Assembly (NCBI GenBank): GCA_050290785.1 | Contig: JBNKIR010000046.1 | Coordinates: forward strand, 1 to 60,557 | DNA length: 60,557 nt | Reading direction: 5' to 3' | Origin: JAAGZL01 sp050290785 | Lineage (GTDB): Bacteria; Pseudomonadota; Gammaproteobacteria; Chromatiales; Chromatiaceae | Shown here: positions 1 through 9,063 of the stretch, piece after piece | Layout: the number at the start of each line of letters is the position of its first letter | Position numbering within the stretch: position 1 is the stretch's first letter | The notes under the pieces: generated by a model | Seen by the model: the letters and a program-made list of their open reading frames with translations, nothing else | The model's database searches: none | Told to the model about the DNA's origin: nothing | Program-made: the position numbers and the translations under genes

Positions 1-167
1 TGCAGCAGAGCGATGTCGTGGATCAGGTTGGGGAAATCGGCATCGGCCACAGCCTCGCCGCCGAAGACGATAACGAAGGTGCGTCCCCGGTGGGCGTGGA
101 TGTAGGGTGATGAGCTGCGAAACCACTCCACGAATTGTTCGTTCTGTTTGTTCTTTTGTGTTGCCAC
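1..167 (-). CDS. argA: N-acetylglutamate synthase, 5' part (cut by window edge)
   Basis: Only the first 55 codons are present; the gene runs off the left edge. ArgA transfers an acetyl group from acetyl-CoA to glutamate, the first step of arginine synthesis. The visible residues include FVEWFRSSSPYIHAHRG and then VIVFGGEA, which match the start of the N-terminal amino-acid-kinase-like domain of gammaproteobacterial ArgA. The chosen start is GTG at 167-165, preceded by an AGGGAAAG ribosome-binding site. It lies downstream of argE on the same strand, so the two arginine genes are probably linked. The missing C-terminal GNAT domain cannot be assessed. Confidence 0.85.
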   Translation of the reverse strand, partial: MATQKNKQNEQFVEWFRSSSPYIHAHRGRTFVIVFGGEAVADADFPNLIHDIALL

Positions 168-256
168 GGTATCTTTCCCTTTCGGCTGGTTGGCCTATTA
201 AAGCCGTAAACCGTTTGAAAATCTATGTTTTTGCTGTGAAAGCAGTTCGCTTTTGT

Positions 257-281
257 CCCCTCTCCCTCATAGGGAGAGGGG
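257..281. repeat. perfect inverted repeat of the CCTCTCCC...GGGAGAGG type
   Basis: An 11-bp perfect stem (257-267 with 271-281) with a 3-nt loop lies between argE and argA. A closely similar element is at 4181-4201. There is no U-run on either strand, so it is a dispersed stem-loop rather than a clear terminator. Confidence 0.6.
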
Positions 282-290
282 GTTGTTGTC

Positions 291-337
291 ATTCGCGTAA
301 ATTTGCGGCTATTGGCGTCCATTTGCGGCTTGCTTTT
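291..337 (-). repeat. dispersed 10-bp-periodic intergenic repeat, copy 1
   Basis: Read on the minus strand, AAAAGCAA is followed by four consecutive 10-mers of the form NNCGCNAATN: GCCGCAAATG, GACGCCAATA, GCCGCAAATT, TACGCGAATN. Copies 2 and 3 lie at 51647-51694 and 55668-55715 with the same leading AAAAGC. This copy abuts the argE stop codon. Its function is unknown. Confidence 0.75.
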
Positions 338-1497
338 TAAGACAGGCAAAATCTCTGAATCATACCCTGCAGGATCCCAATCATCGGTTCGATCCGATCT
401 TCACTCAGATACTCGTCCGGTTGATGGGCCTGGTCTATATCACCAGGACCAAGGATCACCGTCTCCATCCCCAGCTGTTGCAGATATGGTCCCTCAGTAC
501 CATAGGATACTGAGATGGCTTTTCCTCCGCTCAACTCTTCAGCAGCGCGAACGATGGCGGCGTCTGCCGGGGTCTCCATTGCCGGTATGCCCTCGAAGCT
601 GGATTCCAACTCCATTCGAAGTCCGCTGTCCCTTAACAGATCATGCAGGCGTGTGCTAAGTTCCGTACGCAGTTCGTCCAGGTCCATCCCCGGGAGCGGG
701 CGCAGATCGAAGTGCAGTTCACATTCTGCGCAGATGCGGTTGGGGCTGTCTCCGCCCCGGATCTGTCCAAGATTAAGGGTGGGCACTTCCACCTTGAATT
801 CTGGATTGCGATGCCTTTGTTGCAGCTCCTTCCGCCACTTTATTAGTTCACCCATGACCAGGTGCATACCCTCCAGGGCGCTGACGCCGAGAGAAGGATC
901 GCTGGAGTGTCCCGCCTTGCCCAGCAGGCGGATTGTTTCCATGGAGATGCCCTTGTGCATGCGGATCGGTTTGAGGCCGGTGGGCTCTCCGATCAGGGCA
1001 TGGCGTCCTAACCTACGACCTCTTGCTACCAGGTCTTTGGCTCCGTGCATACTGCTCTCTTCGTCCGCAGTGGCCAGGATGATCAGCGGTTGCTTTAGGG
1101 TGCTCAGATCTAGCCCGCGTACTGCTTCCACTGTCAGGGCGAAAAAGCCCTTCATGTCGGATACTCCCAGGCCATAAAGTTTGCCATCACGCTTGGTCAG
1201 TTTGAGCGGGTCCTGGCTCCAGCGGCCTTCGTCGAATGGCACGGTGTCGGTGTGACCGGAGAGCACCAGACCCTCGTCACCGCTGCCCATCGTGGCGATC
1301 AGATTGAATTTGGCGGGGTTGTCGGAGATCTGGGTGATCTCTACATCGAAGCCAAGCGGTCGCAGCCAATCGGCCAGGAGCTGTATCACCCCCTGGTTGG
1401 ATTGGTTCCACTCCGGGTTGAAGCTGCTCACCGAGGGGGAGGCGATCAGCTGTTCCATCATCTCTATGCAGTCGGGCGTTTTCATGAGTCGGGCCAA
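337..1497 (-). CDS. argE: acetylornithine deacetylase
   Basis: M20-family zinc amidohydrolase that removes the acetyl group from N2-acetylornithine to give ornithine in arginine synthesis. The protein is about 386 aa, near the usual length. Visible metal and catalytic motifs are SGHTDTVP (His82, Asp84), GVSDMKGF (Asp114) and ATADEESS (Glu146/147). The ending LGPGDIDQAHQPDEYL is the C-terminal ArgE signature carrying the last metal histidine. Start choice: TTG at 1497 has GGAGGGG 5 nt upstream; the first ATG (1485) is 17 nt from that site but gives an equally plausible protein. It is transcribed toward argA and diverges from can. Confidence 0.93.
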   Translation of the reverse strand: MARLMKTPDCIEMMEQLIASPSVSSFNPEWNQSNQGVIQLLADWLRPLGFDVEITQISDNPAKFNLIATMGSGDEGLVLSGHTDTVPFDEGRWSQDPLKLTKRDGKLYGLGVSDMKGFFALTVEAVRGLDLSTLKQPLIILATADEESSMHGAKDLVARGRRLGRHALIGEPTGLKPIRMHKGISMETIRLLGKAGHSSDPSLGVSALEGMHLVMGELIKWRKELQQRHRNPEFKVEVPTLNLGQIRGGDSPNRICAECELHFDLRPLPGMDLDELRTELSTRLHDLLRDSGLRMELESSFEGIPAMETPADAAIVRAAEELSGGKAISVSYGTEGPYLQQLGMETVILGPGDIDQAHQPDEYLSEDRIEPMIGILQGMIQRFCLS

Positions 1498-1566
1498 CTT
1501 ATCCCCTCCAACCGCTCGTTGCAAGGTGTTATGCTTTATTATCTTAATTAGAATCGGTTGGGTGTT

Positions 1567-2217
1567 ATGTCTGGACTGGATAGATTGTTTAAAAATAATC
1601 AGGAGTGGGCCAACGGTATCAAGGAACGGCAGCCGCGCTTCTTCAATGAGCTGTCGGAGCAGCAGTCGCCGGACTATCTATGGATAGGTTGTTCCGATAG
1701 TCGGGTCCCGGCCAACGAGATTGTGGGGCTGTTGCCAGGTGAGTTGTTCGTACACAGAAACGTAGGCAACCTGGTGATCCATACCGACCTCAACTGTCTC
1801 TCGGTGGTGCAGTACGCCATCGATGTGCTGCAGGTGAAGCATATAATCGTATGCGGACACTACGATTGCGGCGCCGTCAATACGGTGGTTCGCAACCAGC
1901 GCTACGGCCTGGTAGATAACTGGCTGCAACATATCAAGGATATCTACCATCGCTATGAAGACCGGTTCCAGGCCTGCGTGGATGCAGAGGAGAGGGCGGA
2001 TATCCTCTGCGAGATCAATGTGATCGAACAGGTGATAAATCTGTGTCATACCACCATAGTGCAGGACGCCTGGAAAAACGGTCAGGGGGTATCTGTGCAC
2101 GGGGTCATCTACACCATCCGGGATGGGATATTAAAAGATCTCGGGGTCAGCTATGATTCCCCGGATGATGTGCCGCTGCCCATGCATGGCCTGGACGTAA
2201 GCACCAAACTTCGCTAG
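1567..2217 (+). CDS. can: beta-carbonic anhydrase
   Basis: Interconverts CO2 and bicarbonate in the cytoplasm. It is about 216 aa and collinear with E. coli Can. All four zinc-site residues are at the canonical positions: Cys42-x-Asp44-x-Arg46 in IGCSDSRVP, and His98 and Cys101 in CGHYDCGA. The Asp44/Arg46 dyad of type II beta enzymes is intact. The start is ATG 1567, which gives the usual N-terminus MSGLDRLFKNN; the TTG three codons earlier is less likely. It diverges from argE with only about 70 bp between, so both promoters must lie in that space. Confidence 0.95.
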   Translation: MSGLDRLFKNNQEWANGIKERQPRFFNELSEQQSPDYLWIGCSDSRVPANEIVGLLPGELFVHRNVGNLVIHTDLNCLSVVQYAIDVLQVKHIIVCGHYDCGAVNTVVRNQRYGLVDNWLQHIKDIYHRYEDRFQACVDAEERADILCEINVIEQVINLCHTTIVQDAWKNGQGVSVHGVIYTIRDGILKDLGVSYDSPDDVPLPMHGLDVSTKLR

Positions 2218-2273
2218 TTCGTTTTTTTTACTGGGCCGAAAGCGTCCGGCCGATTAGTTTTTTGGAGAGAACA

Positions 2274-4130
2274 ATGCCTCAATATCGTTCCCGTACCACC
2301 ACTCAGGGTCGCAACATGGCCGGGGCCCGCGCCCTGTGGCGCGCCACCGGCATGCAGGATGGAGATTTTGATAAGCCGATCATCGCGGTGGTCAACTCCT
2401 TCACCCAGTTCGTGCCCGGGCATGTGCATTTAAAGGATCTGGGACAGATGGTGGCGCGGGAGATCGAGGCGGCCGGTGGCGTGGCCAAGGAGTTCAACAC
2501 CATCGCCATCGACGATGGCATCGCCATGGGCCACAACGGCATGCTCTACTCCCTGCCGTCGCGTGACATCATCGCCGACTCGGTGGAGTACATGGTCAAC
2601 GCCCACTGTGCAGATGCCATGGTGTGTATCTCTAACTGCGACAAGATCACCCCTGGAATGCTGATGGCGGCGATGCGCCTGAATATCCCGGCGGTGTTTG
2701 TCTCCGGCGGTCCCATGGAGGCGGGTAAGGTGCGGTTGGACTCCAAGGGCAATATCAAACTCGACCTGGTCGATGCCATGATCAGTGCCGCCGATCCCAA
2801 TGAGAGTGACGAGGATGTGGTGGCCATCGAGCGTTCTGCCTGTCCCACCTGCGGTTCTTGCTCCGGCATGTTTACCGCCAACTCTATGAATTGCCTAAGC
2901 GAGGCCTTGGGTTTAAGTCTTCCGGGTAACGGTTCCCTGGTAGCGACCCATGCCAAGCGTAGAGAGTTGTTCCTGGAGGCCGGGCGCTTGAGCGTGGAGT
3001 TGGCGCGTCGCTGGTATGAACAGGATGATGCCTCGGCATTGCCACGCAGCATCGCTACCTTCGAGGCCTTCGAGAACGCCATGAGCCTGGATATCGCCAT
3101 GGGTGGTTCCACCAACACGGTGCTGCACCTGTTGGCGATCGCTCAGGAGGCCGGGGTGGATTTCACCATGGAAGATATCGACCGGCTATCCCGCAAGGTG
3201 CCGAACCTGTGCAAGGTGGCGCCATCTACCCAGAAGTATCACCTGGAGGATGTGCACCGTGCCGGTGGAGTGATCGGCATCCTGGGGGAATTGGATCGGG
3301 CCGGTCTGCTGCATCCTGATGTCCCAACCGTGCACAGCCCGACCTTGGGTGCGGCCATCGAGATATGGGACATAGCGCGTAGCGCTGACGCAGAGGCGCG
3401 GGAGCGGTATCTGGCGGGGCCGGGCGGGGTTCCGTCCATCGAGGCGTTCAGCCAGGATAAGCAGTGGCCGGATCTGGATCTGGACCGGGAACAGGGCTGT
3501 ATCCGGGATAAGGCGCACGCCTATAGTCAGGACGGCGGTCTGGCGGTGCTCTATGGCAATCTGGCGCAGGACGGTTGTATCGTAAAGACCGCCGGTGTGG
3601 ATGAGTCCATCCTCAAGTTCAGTGGTCCGGCCCGTATCTTCGAGAGTCAGGATGCGGCAGTGGAGGGGATTCTGGGGGATAAGATCCAGGCGGGCGATGT
3701 AGTACTGATCCGCTATGAGGGTCCCAAGGGTGGACCTGGTATGCAGGAGATGCTCTATCCCACCAGCTATCTGAAGTCCAAGGGTCTGGGCAAGGCCTGC
3801 GCCCTGATCACCGATGGCCGTTTCTCCGGTGGCACCTCCGGACTGTCTATAGGCCACTGTTCCCCAGAGGCGGCGGAGGGCGGCAACATCGGGCTGGTGC
3901 AGGAGGGGGATGTGATCGAGATCGACATCCCGGCCCGCAGCATCAACATAGCCGTGAGCGATGAAGTTCTGGCCCAGCGCCGTGAGGAGATGGAGGCAAA
4001 AGGCGATGCTGCCTGGCAGCCGCAGGGTCGGGATCGGGTGGTGTCACAGGCGTTGCAGGCCTATGCGGCTATGACTACCAGCGCCGCCCGCGGTGCGGTG
4101 CGGGATCTGTCGCAGCTGAAACGGGGATAG
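2274..4130 (+). CDS. ilvD: dihydroxy-acid dehydratase
   Basis: Dehydrates 2,3-dihydroxy-isovalerate and its methyl homologue in valine and isoleucine synthesis, and supplies precursor to leucine and pantothenate. It is 618 aa, the full family length. The iron-sulfur cysteines are visible in CISNCDKITPGM (Cys122) and ACPTCGSCSGMFTANSMNC (Cys190/193/196); AIDDGIAMGH carries Mg-binding acidic residues. The start at ATG 2274 follows a good GGAGAG site at 2264-2269. It stands alone, not in an ilv operon, and is 56 bp downstream of can. Confidence 0.97.
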   Translation: MPQYRSRTTTQGRNMAGARALWRATGMQDGDFDKPIIAVVNSFTQFVPGHVHLKDLGQMVAREIEAAGGVAKEFNTIAIDDGIAMGHNGMLYSLPSRDIIADSVEYMVNAHCADAMVCISNCDKITPGMLMAAMRLNIPAVFVSGGPMEAGKVRLDSKGNIKLDLVDAMISAADPNESDEDVVAIERSACPTCGSCSGMFTANSMNCLSEALGLSLPGNGSLVATHAKRRELFLEAGRLSVELARRWYEQDDASALPRSIATFEAFENAMSLDIAMGGSTNTVLHLLAIAQEAGVDFTMEDIDRLSRKVPNLCKVAPSTQKYHLEDVHRAGGVIGILGELDRAGLLHPDVPTVHSPTLGAAIEIWDIARSADAEARERYLAGPGGVPSIEAFSQDKQWPDLDLDREQGCIRDKAHAYSQDGGLAVLYGNLAQDGCIVKTAGVDESILKFSGPARIFESQDAAVEGILGDKIQAGDVVLIRYEGPKGGPGMQEMLYPTSYLKSKGLGKACALITDGRFSGGTSGLSIGHCSPEAAEGGNIGLVQEGDVIEIDIPARSINIAVSDEVLAQRREEMEAKGDAAWQPQGRDRVVSQALQAYAAMTTSAARGAVRDLSQLKRG

Positions 4131-4180
4131 TCCGTCCTGAAGACAGGAGTTACAGGTGACTAACTTCATACCATACCAGA

Positions 4181-4201
4181 CCTCTCCCTAAAAGGGAGAG
4201 G
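4181..4201. repeat. inverted repeat downstream of ilvD
   Basis: CCTCTCCCT, AAA, AGGGAGAGG is a perfect 9-bp stem with a 3-nt loop between the convergent ilvD and SH3-protein genes. It is related to the element at 257-281. It may stop transcription from either side, but no U-run follows. Confidence 0.5.
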
Positions 4202-4218
4202 GGTTGGAGTCGTTTCAG

Positions 4219-4875
4219 CTACCAGCTCTGGTTCTTGGCAGGTCCCTGCAGTCGTGGCAGGATCATGCCGATGATGACCCCCAGCAGGGCGACACCACCC
4301 CCGATCAAAAACCAGTACTGTGAGCGCTCATTCCTGAACTCTCGATACTCCTGTTTCAGGTTTTCCATCTCCCAGGTCTGGGTGGCCAGCTTCTTCCGCA
4401 GCTCCTTGCGCTCTTCGTTGATGCGGGAGATGTCCTCCGTTGCCTTTTTCATCTCCTGTAACTCCGAGTCCATCCCCCCCTTGGCGGACTTTAGCTTTTC
4501 GTTTTCATCCAGTAGTGCCTGATATTTTTGCTCCAGTTCCTGGTAGGGCTTATCGCTCTGTGCCAGCTTTTTCTTCAAGTCGCGGTAGCGTTTCTCGGCC
4601 TGGGCCAGCCTGTCCTTGGCACTTGGCTTGTTCATCAGTTGCGAAGTCTGGACGAATCCGATGCGATCCTTGCTGTCACGTATCTTTGAGTATCCTGTTT
4701 CACTGTTGCTGGATAGCAGATCTACCTTCTCTCCCGTCGGAATCATGCGCAGGATCTGCTCAGTGGGCCCATCTCCGGCCCGCATAATGATGTGGGTCTG
4801 GTCTGAAATATAACGTGATTCGGCCTGAAGTGCGCCGATTACGCACAGCAGCAGTAGTGGGATTATTCTTTTCAT
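4219..4875 (-). CDS. SH3b and coiled-coil membrane protein, YgiM/TIGR04211 type
   Basis: A 218-aa envelope protein of unknown biochemical role. In order: a signal sequence (residues 1-18, cleavage likely after ALQA), a bacterial SH3 domain (about 20-82), a long highly charged coiled coil (about 88-180, with KKKLAQSDK and ERKELRKKLATQ), one transmembrane helix (about 188-208, FLIGGGVALLGVIIGMIL) and a short basic tail. This order matches the E. coli YgiM family. The bulk should be periplasmic, anchored by the C-terminal helix. It converges on ilvD and its 5' end faces the DnaA-box region. Confidence 0.85.
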   Translation of the reverse strand: MKRIIPLLLLCVIGALQAESRYISDQTHIIMRAGDGPTEQILRMIPTGEKVDLLSSNSETGYSKIRDSKDRIGFVQTSQLMNKPSAKDRLAQAEKRYRDLKKKLAQSDKPYQELEQKYQALLDENEKLKSAKGGMDSELQEMKKATEDISRINEERKELRKKLATQTWEMENLKQEYREFRNERSQYWFLIGGGVALLGVIIGMILPRLQGPAKNQSW

Positions 4876-5423
4876 TTCTGGATCAAGGTGCCAAGTGATA
4901 TGTGGATGAACGCTATTTTTTCAAAACCGCTCAGCTATGTCCAAGCCGATTTTTGTACATACCCGCCTATAGCGTGTTTTTTGGGTCCAAGTCGATAACT
5001 ATCAGACAGATGTCAAATTTTCATCATAGTTATGCACATATCAATCTTGTCGCGGGTGTTGTGGTGGTTTTATTGCAACAGAATGGAGCGGAATTTCCAA
5101 CTATATCGTAACTAATTGATTAGTAGATAAATTATCGGATTGTGTATTTTTTTTACAATTTGACTGCAGGGTATTGATATCGCGGGTCAGGTTCGATATG
5201 GCCGTTTTTTTACACAGAGTTATCCACAGGATTTGTGGATAAGGCGATAATCCTTTATGCAACAGTGTGATAGCTTGTTTGCTGGACGTGTTTCTTAACC
5301 AACAGCGCTTAACTTCCGCTGTGCAGGGATGCGGCCAGAGATCTTTGCAAATGTATAGTGACTCTGTATTTATGGGTGGATTCCGCTATAATCTCTCGCC
5401 TTTTGCCGGGGAACCTAAAGTCC
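4876..5423. other. AT-rich intergenic region with DnaA-box cluster and IHF-type site
   Basis: The longest gene-free stretch in the window. It contains perfect DnaA boxes TTATGCACA (5030-5038), TTATCCACA (5220-5228) and its inverse TGTGGATAA (5234-5242), the last two facing each other across 5 bp. A one-mismatch box TGTGGATGA is at 4901-4909. A perfect YAANNNNTTGATW IHF consensus (TAACTAATTGATT) lies at 5109-5121, followed by an AT-rich run to about 5163. The 69-codon frame at 4902-5111 has no ribosome-binding site or recognisable content. The region may be a DnaA-titrating or origin-like locus, or a DnaA-controlled typA promoter. Confidence 0.6.
5387..5392 (+). promoter_or_regulatory. candidate -10 box for typA
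   Basis: A perfect TATAAT lies 31 bp before the typA GTG start. No good -35 is at 16-18 bp, so the promoter may need an activator. Weak evidence on its own. Confidence 0.35.
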
Positions 5424-7241
<1,818 letters not shown>

Positions 7242-7256
7242 TCCCAGAAATGAGTT

Positions 7257-7332
7257 AGCCCCGGGGCGTTTTATGCCGCCGGGGCTATCACCATAAAAGG
7301 TTAACCCCGAGGCATTCCATGCCGTCGGGGTT
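7257..7332. terminator. two tandem, sequence-related hairpins after typA
   Basis: Hairpin 1 spans 7257-7286 (AGCCCCGG...CCGGGGCT) and hairpin 2 spans 7303-7332 (AACCCCGA...TCGGGGTT). Both are 30 nt with the shared core GGC-N6-GCCG, so they look like duplicates. No U-run follows. They probably form the typA 3' boundary; whether they terminate or stabilise the transcript is unclear. Confidence 0.55.
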
Positions 7333-7470
7333 ATGTCGCCGAGCTTGGTTGGCAATATTTGTCCTTTCCGTAAGACTCTTCCCTGATATTTTTATTCGGG
7401 TCCCTTTGGTGGCGACGTGAGTAGATTGCCACAAAGTTCTCTCCGTACATGTACTCCATCTCTCGATTGT

Positions 7471-7490
7471 TTGTAGGAAATTTCCTACAA
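7471..7490. promoter_or_regulatory. 20-bp perfect palindrome, candidate operator upstream of pip
   Basis: TTGTAGGAAATTTCCTACAA reads the same on both strands and ends 46 bp before the pip start. A related site with the same TTGTAGGA-N4-TCCTA core lies at 21346-21365, 23 bp before the TfoX-N gene. The cognate regulator is not recognised. Confidence 0.55.
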
Positions 7491-7536
7491 CGTCTTAGGT
7501 GACCACAGTTTATTACCCAGGTACACTCTACACCCT

Positions 7537-8487
7537 ATGGCTGGTACCTATCCTGAAATCAAGCCTTATGCCACTCATCAGTTGCAGGTTGATGCAGTAC
7601 ACGCCCTGTATATTGAGGAGTCTGGAGAGCCGGAAGGTATTCCGGTCATATTTCTCCATGGAGGACCCGGTGCCGGATGTGAGCCCAATCAGCGTCGCTT
7701 CTTCGATCCGAATAAATACCGCATAATCCTGTTCGATCAGCGTGGTTGCGGACGCTCTGCCCCCCATGCCGAGTTGGAGGGGAACGACACCTGGAATCTT
7801 GTCTCGGATATCGAGTCCATCCGTGAACTCCTGGGCGTAAACAGCTGGCTGGTATTCGGTGGTTCCTGGGGCTCCACCCTGGCCCTTGCCTATGCCGAGA
7901 CGCACCCTGATCGCGTATTGGGTCTGGTCCTGCGCGGGATATTTTTGTGCCGACCTAGGGAGATAGGCTGGTTTTACCAACAGGGGGCCAATCGCATATT
8001 CCCCGATTATTGGCAGGAGTATCTGTCAGTGATCCCGGAAAGTGAGCGGGATGATATGCTCTCGGCCTATTACAGCCGCCTCACCGGGGCGGATGAGATT
8101 GCGCGCATGGCTGCGGCCAAGGCCTGGTCCATATGGGAGGCCAGGACCGCGAGCATCATGCCGAATAGAGAGTTGATAGAGCATTTTGGCGATCCCCACG
8201 TCGCCCTGAGTCTGGCCAGTATCGAGTGCCACTATTTTATCAACAACGCCTTCCTGCAGCCGGATCAGTTACTGGACAATGCCGACAGACTGGCCGATGT
8301 TCCGGGTATTATCATCCATGGGCGGCACGACCTTATTTGTCCGTTGGAATCGGCCTGGGCACTGCATCAGGCATGGCCCAATAGTGACCTCAGGATTATT
8401 GAGGGCGCTGGACATGCGGCCACAGAGCCGGCGATAACCAGGGCATTGATCCAGGCGACAGACTATTTTGCGGAGCGGATAGAATGA
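7537..8487 (+). CDS. pip: proline iminopeptidase
   Basis: Alpha/beta-hydrolase of peptidase family S33 that removes N-terminal proline from peptides in the cytoplasm. It is 316 aa, the normal length. Visible motifs: HGGPGAGC (oxyanion loop), DQRGCGRS, and the nucleophile elbow GGSWGS with the catalytic serine near residue 110. The acid and histidine lie in GRHDLICP and EGAGHAA near the C-terminus. ATG 7537 is chosen because it gives the family N-terminus (YPEIKPY). Its last four bases overlap dtd (ATGA), so the two are translationally coupled. The palindrome at 7471-7490 is a likely control site. Confidence 0.93.
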   Translation: MAGTYPEIKPYATHQLQVDAVHALYIEESGEPEGIPVIFLHGGPGAGCEPNQRRFFDPNKYRIILFDQRGCGRSAPHAELEGNDTWNLVSDIESIRELLGVNSWLVFGGSWGSTLALAYAETHPDRVLGLVLRGIFLCRPREIGWFYQQGANRIFPDYWQEYLSVIPESERDDMLSAYYSRLTGADEIARMAAAKAWSIWEARTASIMPNRELIEHFGDPHVALSLASIECHYFINNAFLQPDQLLDNADRLADVPGIIIHGRHDLICPLESAWALHQAWPNSDLRIIEGAGHAATEPAITRALIQATDYFAERIE

Positions 8488-8921
8488 TCGGACTAATCCA
8501 GCGTACATCACAGGCCCAGGTAGTGGTGGATGGCGAGGTGGTGGGCAAGATCGGTGTTGGACTGCTGGTTTTGCTGGGGGTAGAGCGGGAAGATACCGAG
8601 GCCAGGGCGGACCGCTTGCTGGAGCGGATGTTGAATTATCGGGTATTCCCGGATACGGAAGGGCGTATGAATCTCAGTCTGACCGATGTCGCGGGCGGTC
8701 TGTTGCTGGTGCCCCAGTTCACCCTGGCTGCCGATACCAAAAAGGGCAACCGTCCCGGATTTTCCAATGCCGCCAAGCCAGATGACGGCCAGTACCTGTT
8801 CAATTATCTCTATGCCCAGGCCCGTGAACTGCACCCCAAGGTGGAGAAGGGTATATTCGGCGCAGATATGCAGGTCTCCCTGATCAATGATGGTCCGGTA
8901 ACCTTTTGGCTCCAGTGCTGA
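8484..8921 (+). CDS. dtd: D-aminoacyl-tRNA deacylase
   Basis: Hydrolyses D-amino acids wrongly attached to tRNA, a chirality proofreading step. It is 145 aa, exactly the family size. The VPQFTLAADTKKGNRPGF segment (about residues 74-91) contains the conserved SQFTL-like motif and the Gly-cisPro-type loop. The C-terminus NDGPVTFWLQC is the second family signature. It starts within the stop of pip, an arrangement that implies co-transcription. Confidence 0.95.
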   Translation: MIGLIQRTSQAQVVVDGEVVGKIGVGLLVLLGVEREDTEARADRLLERMLNYRVFPDTEGRMNLSLTDVAGGLLLVPQFTLAADTKKGNRPGFSNAAKPDDGQYLFNYLYAQARELHPKVEKGIFGADMQVSLINDGPVTFWLQC

Positions 8922-8963
8922 GCGGACCCTGAAAATCCCTCATCAAGCCCCATCTGCAGGAAG

Positions 8964-8990
8964 TAAAGTTTTTTTTCCTCCTGCCGCTAA
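8964..8990 (+). promoter_or_regulatory. sigma-28 (FliA) promoter for the chemoreceptor gene
   Basis: TAAAGTTT (8964-8971), 11 bp, then GCCGCTAA (8983-8990). This matches the FliA consensus TAAAGTTT-N11-GCCGATAA at 15 of 16 positions, with exact spacing, 73 bp before the chemoreceptor start. It implies that the cell makes flagella and that this receptor is expressed as a late flagellar gene. Confidence 0.78.
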
Positions 8991-9063
8991 ATGTCCCATA
9001 ACGGTGCAATATTGGTTTTTATATCAGGTTGTTACATAAAAACGAAATTATTGGGGCAAAAAA

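Noticed and set aside
4902..5111. 69-codon frame in the typA upstream region
   Set aside because: No ribosome-binding site, no homology that I recognise, and it runs across a DnaA box and the IHF-type site.
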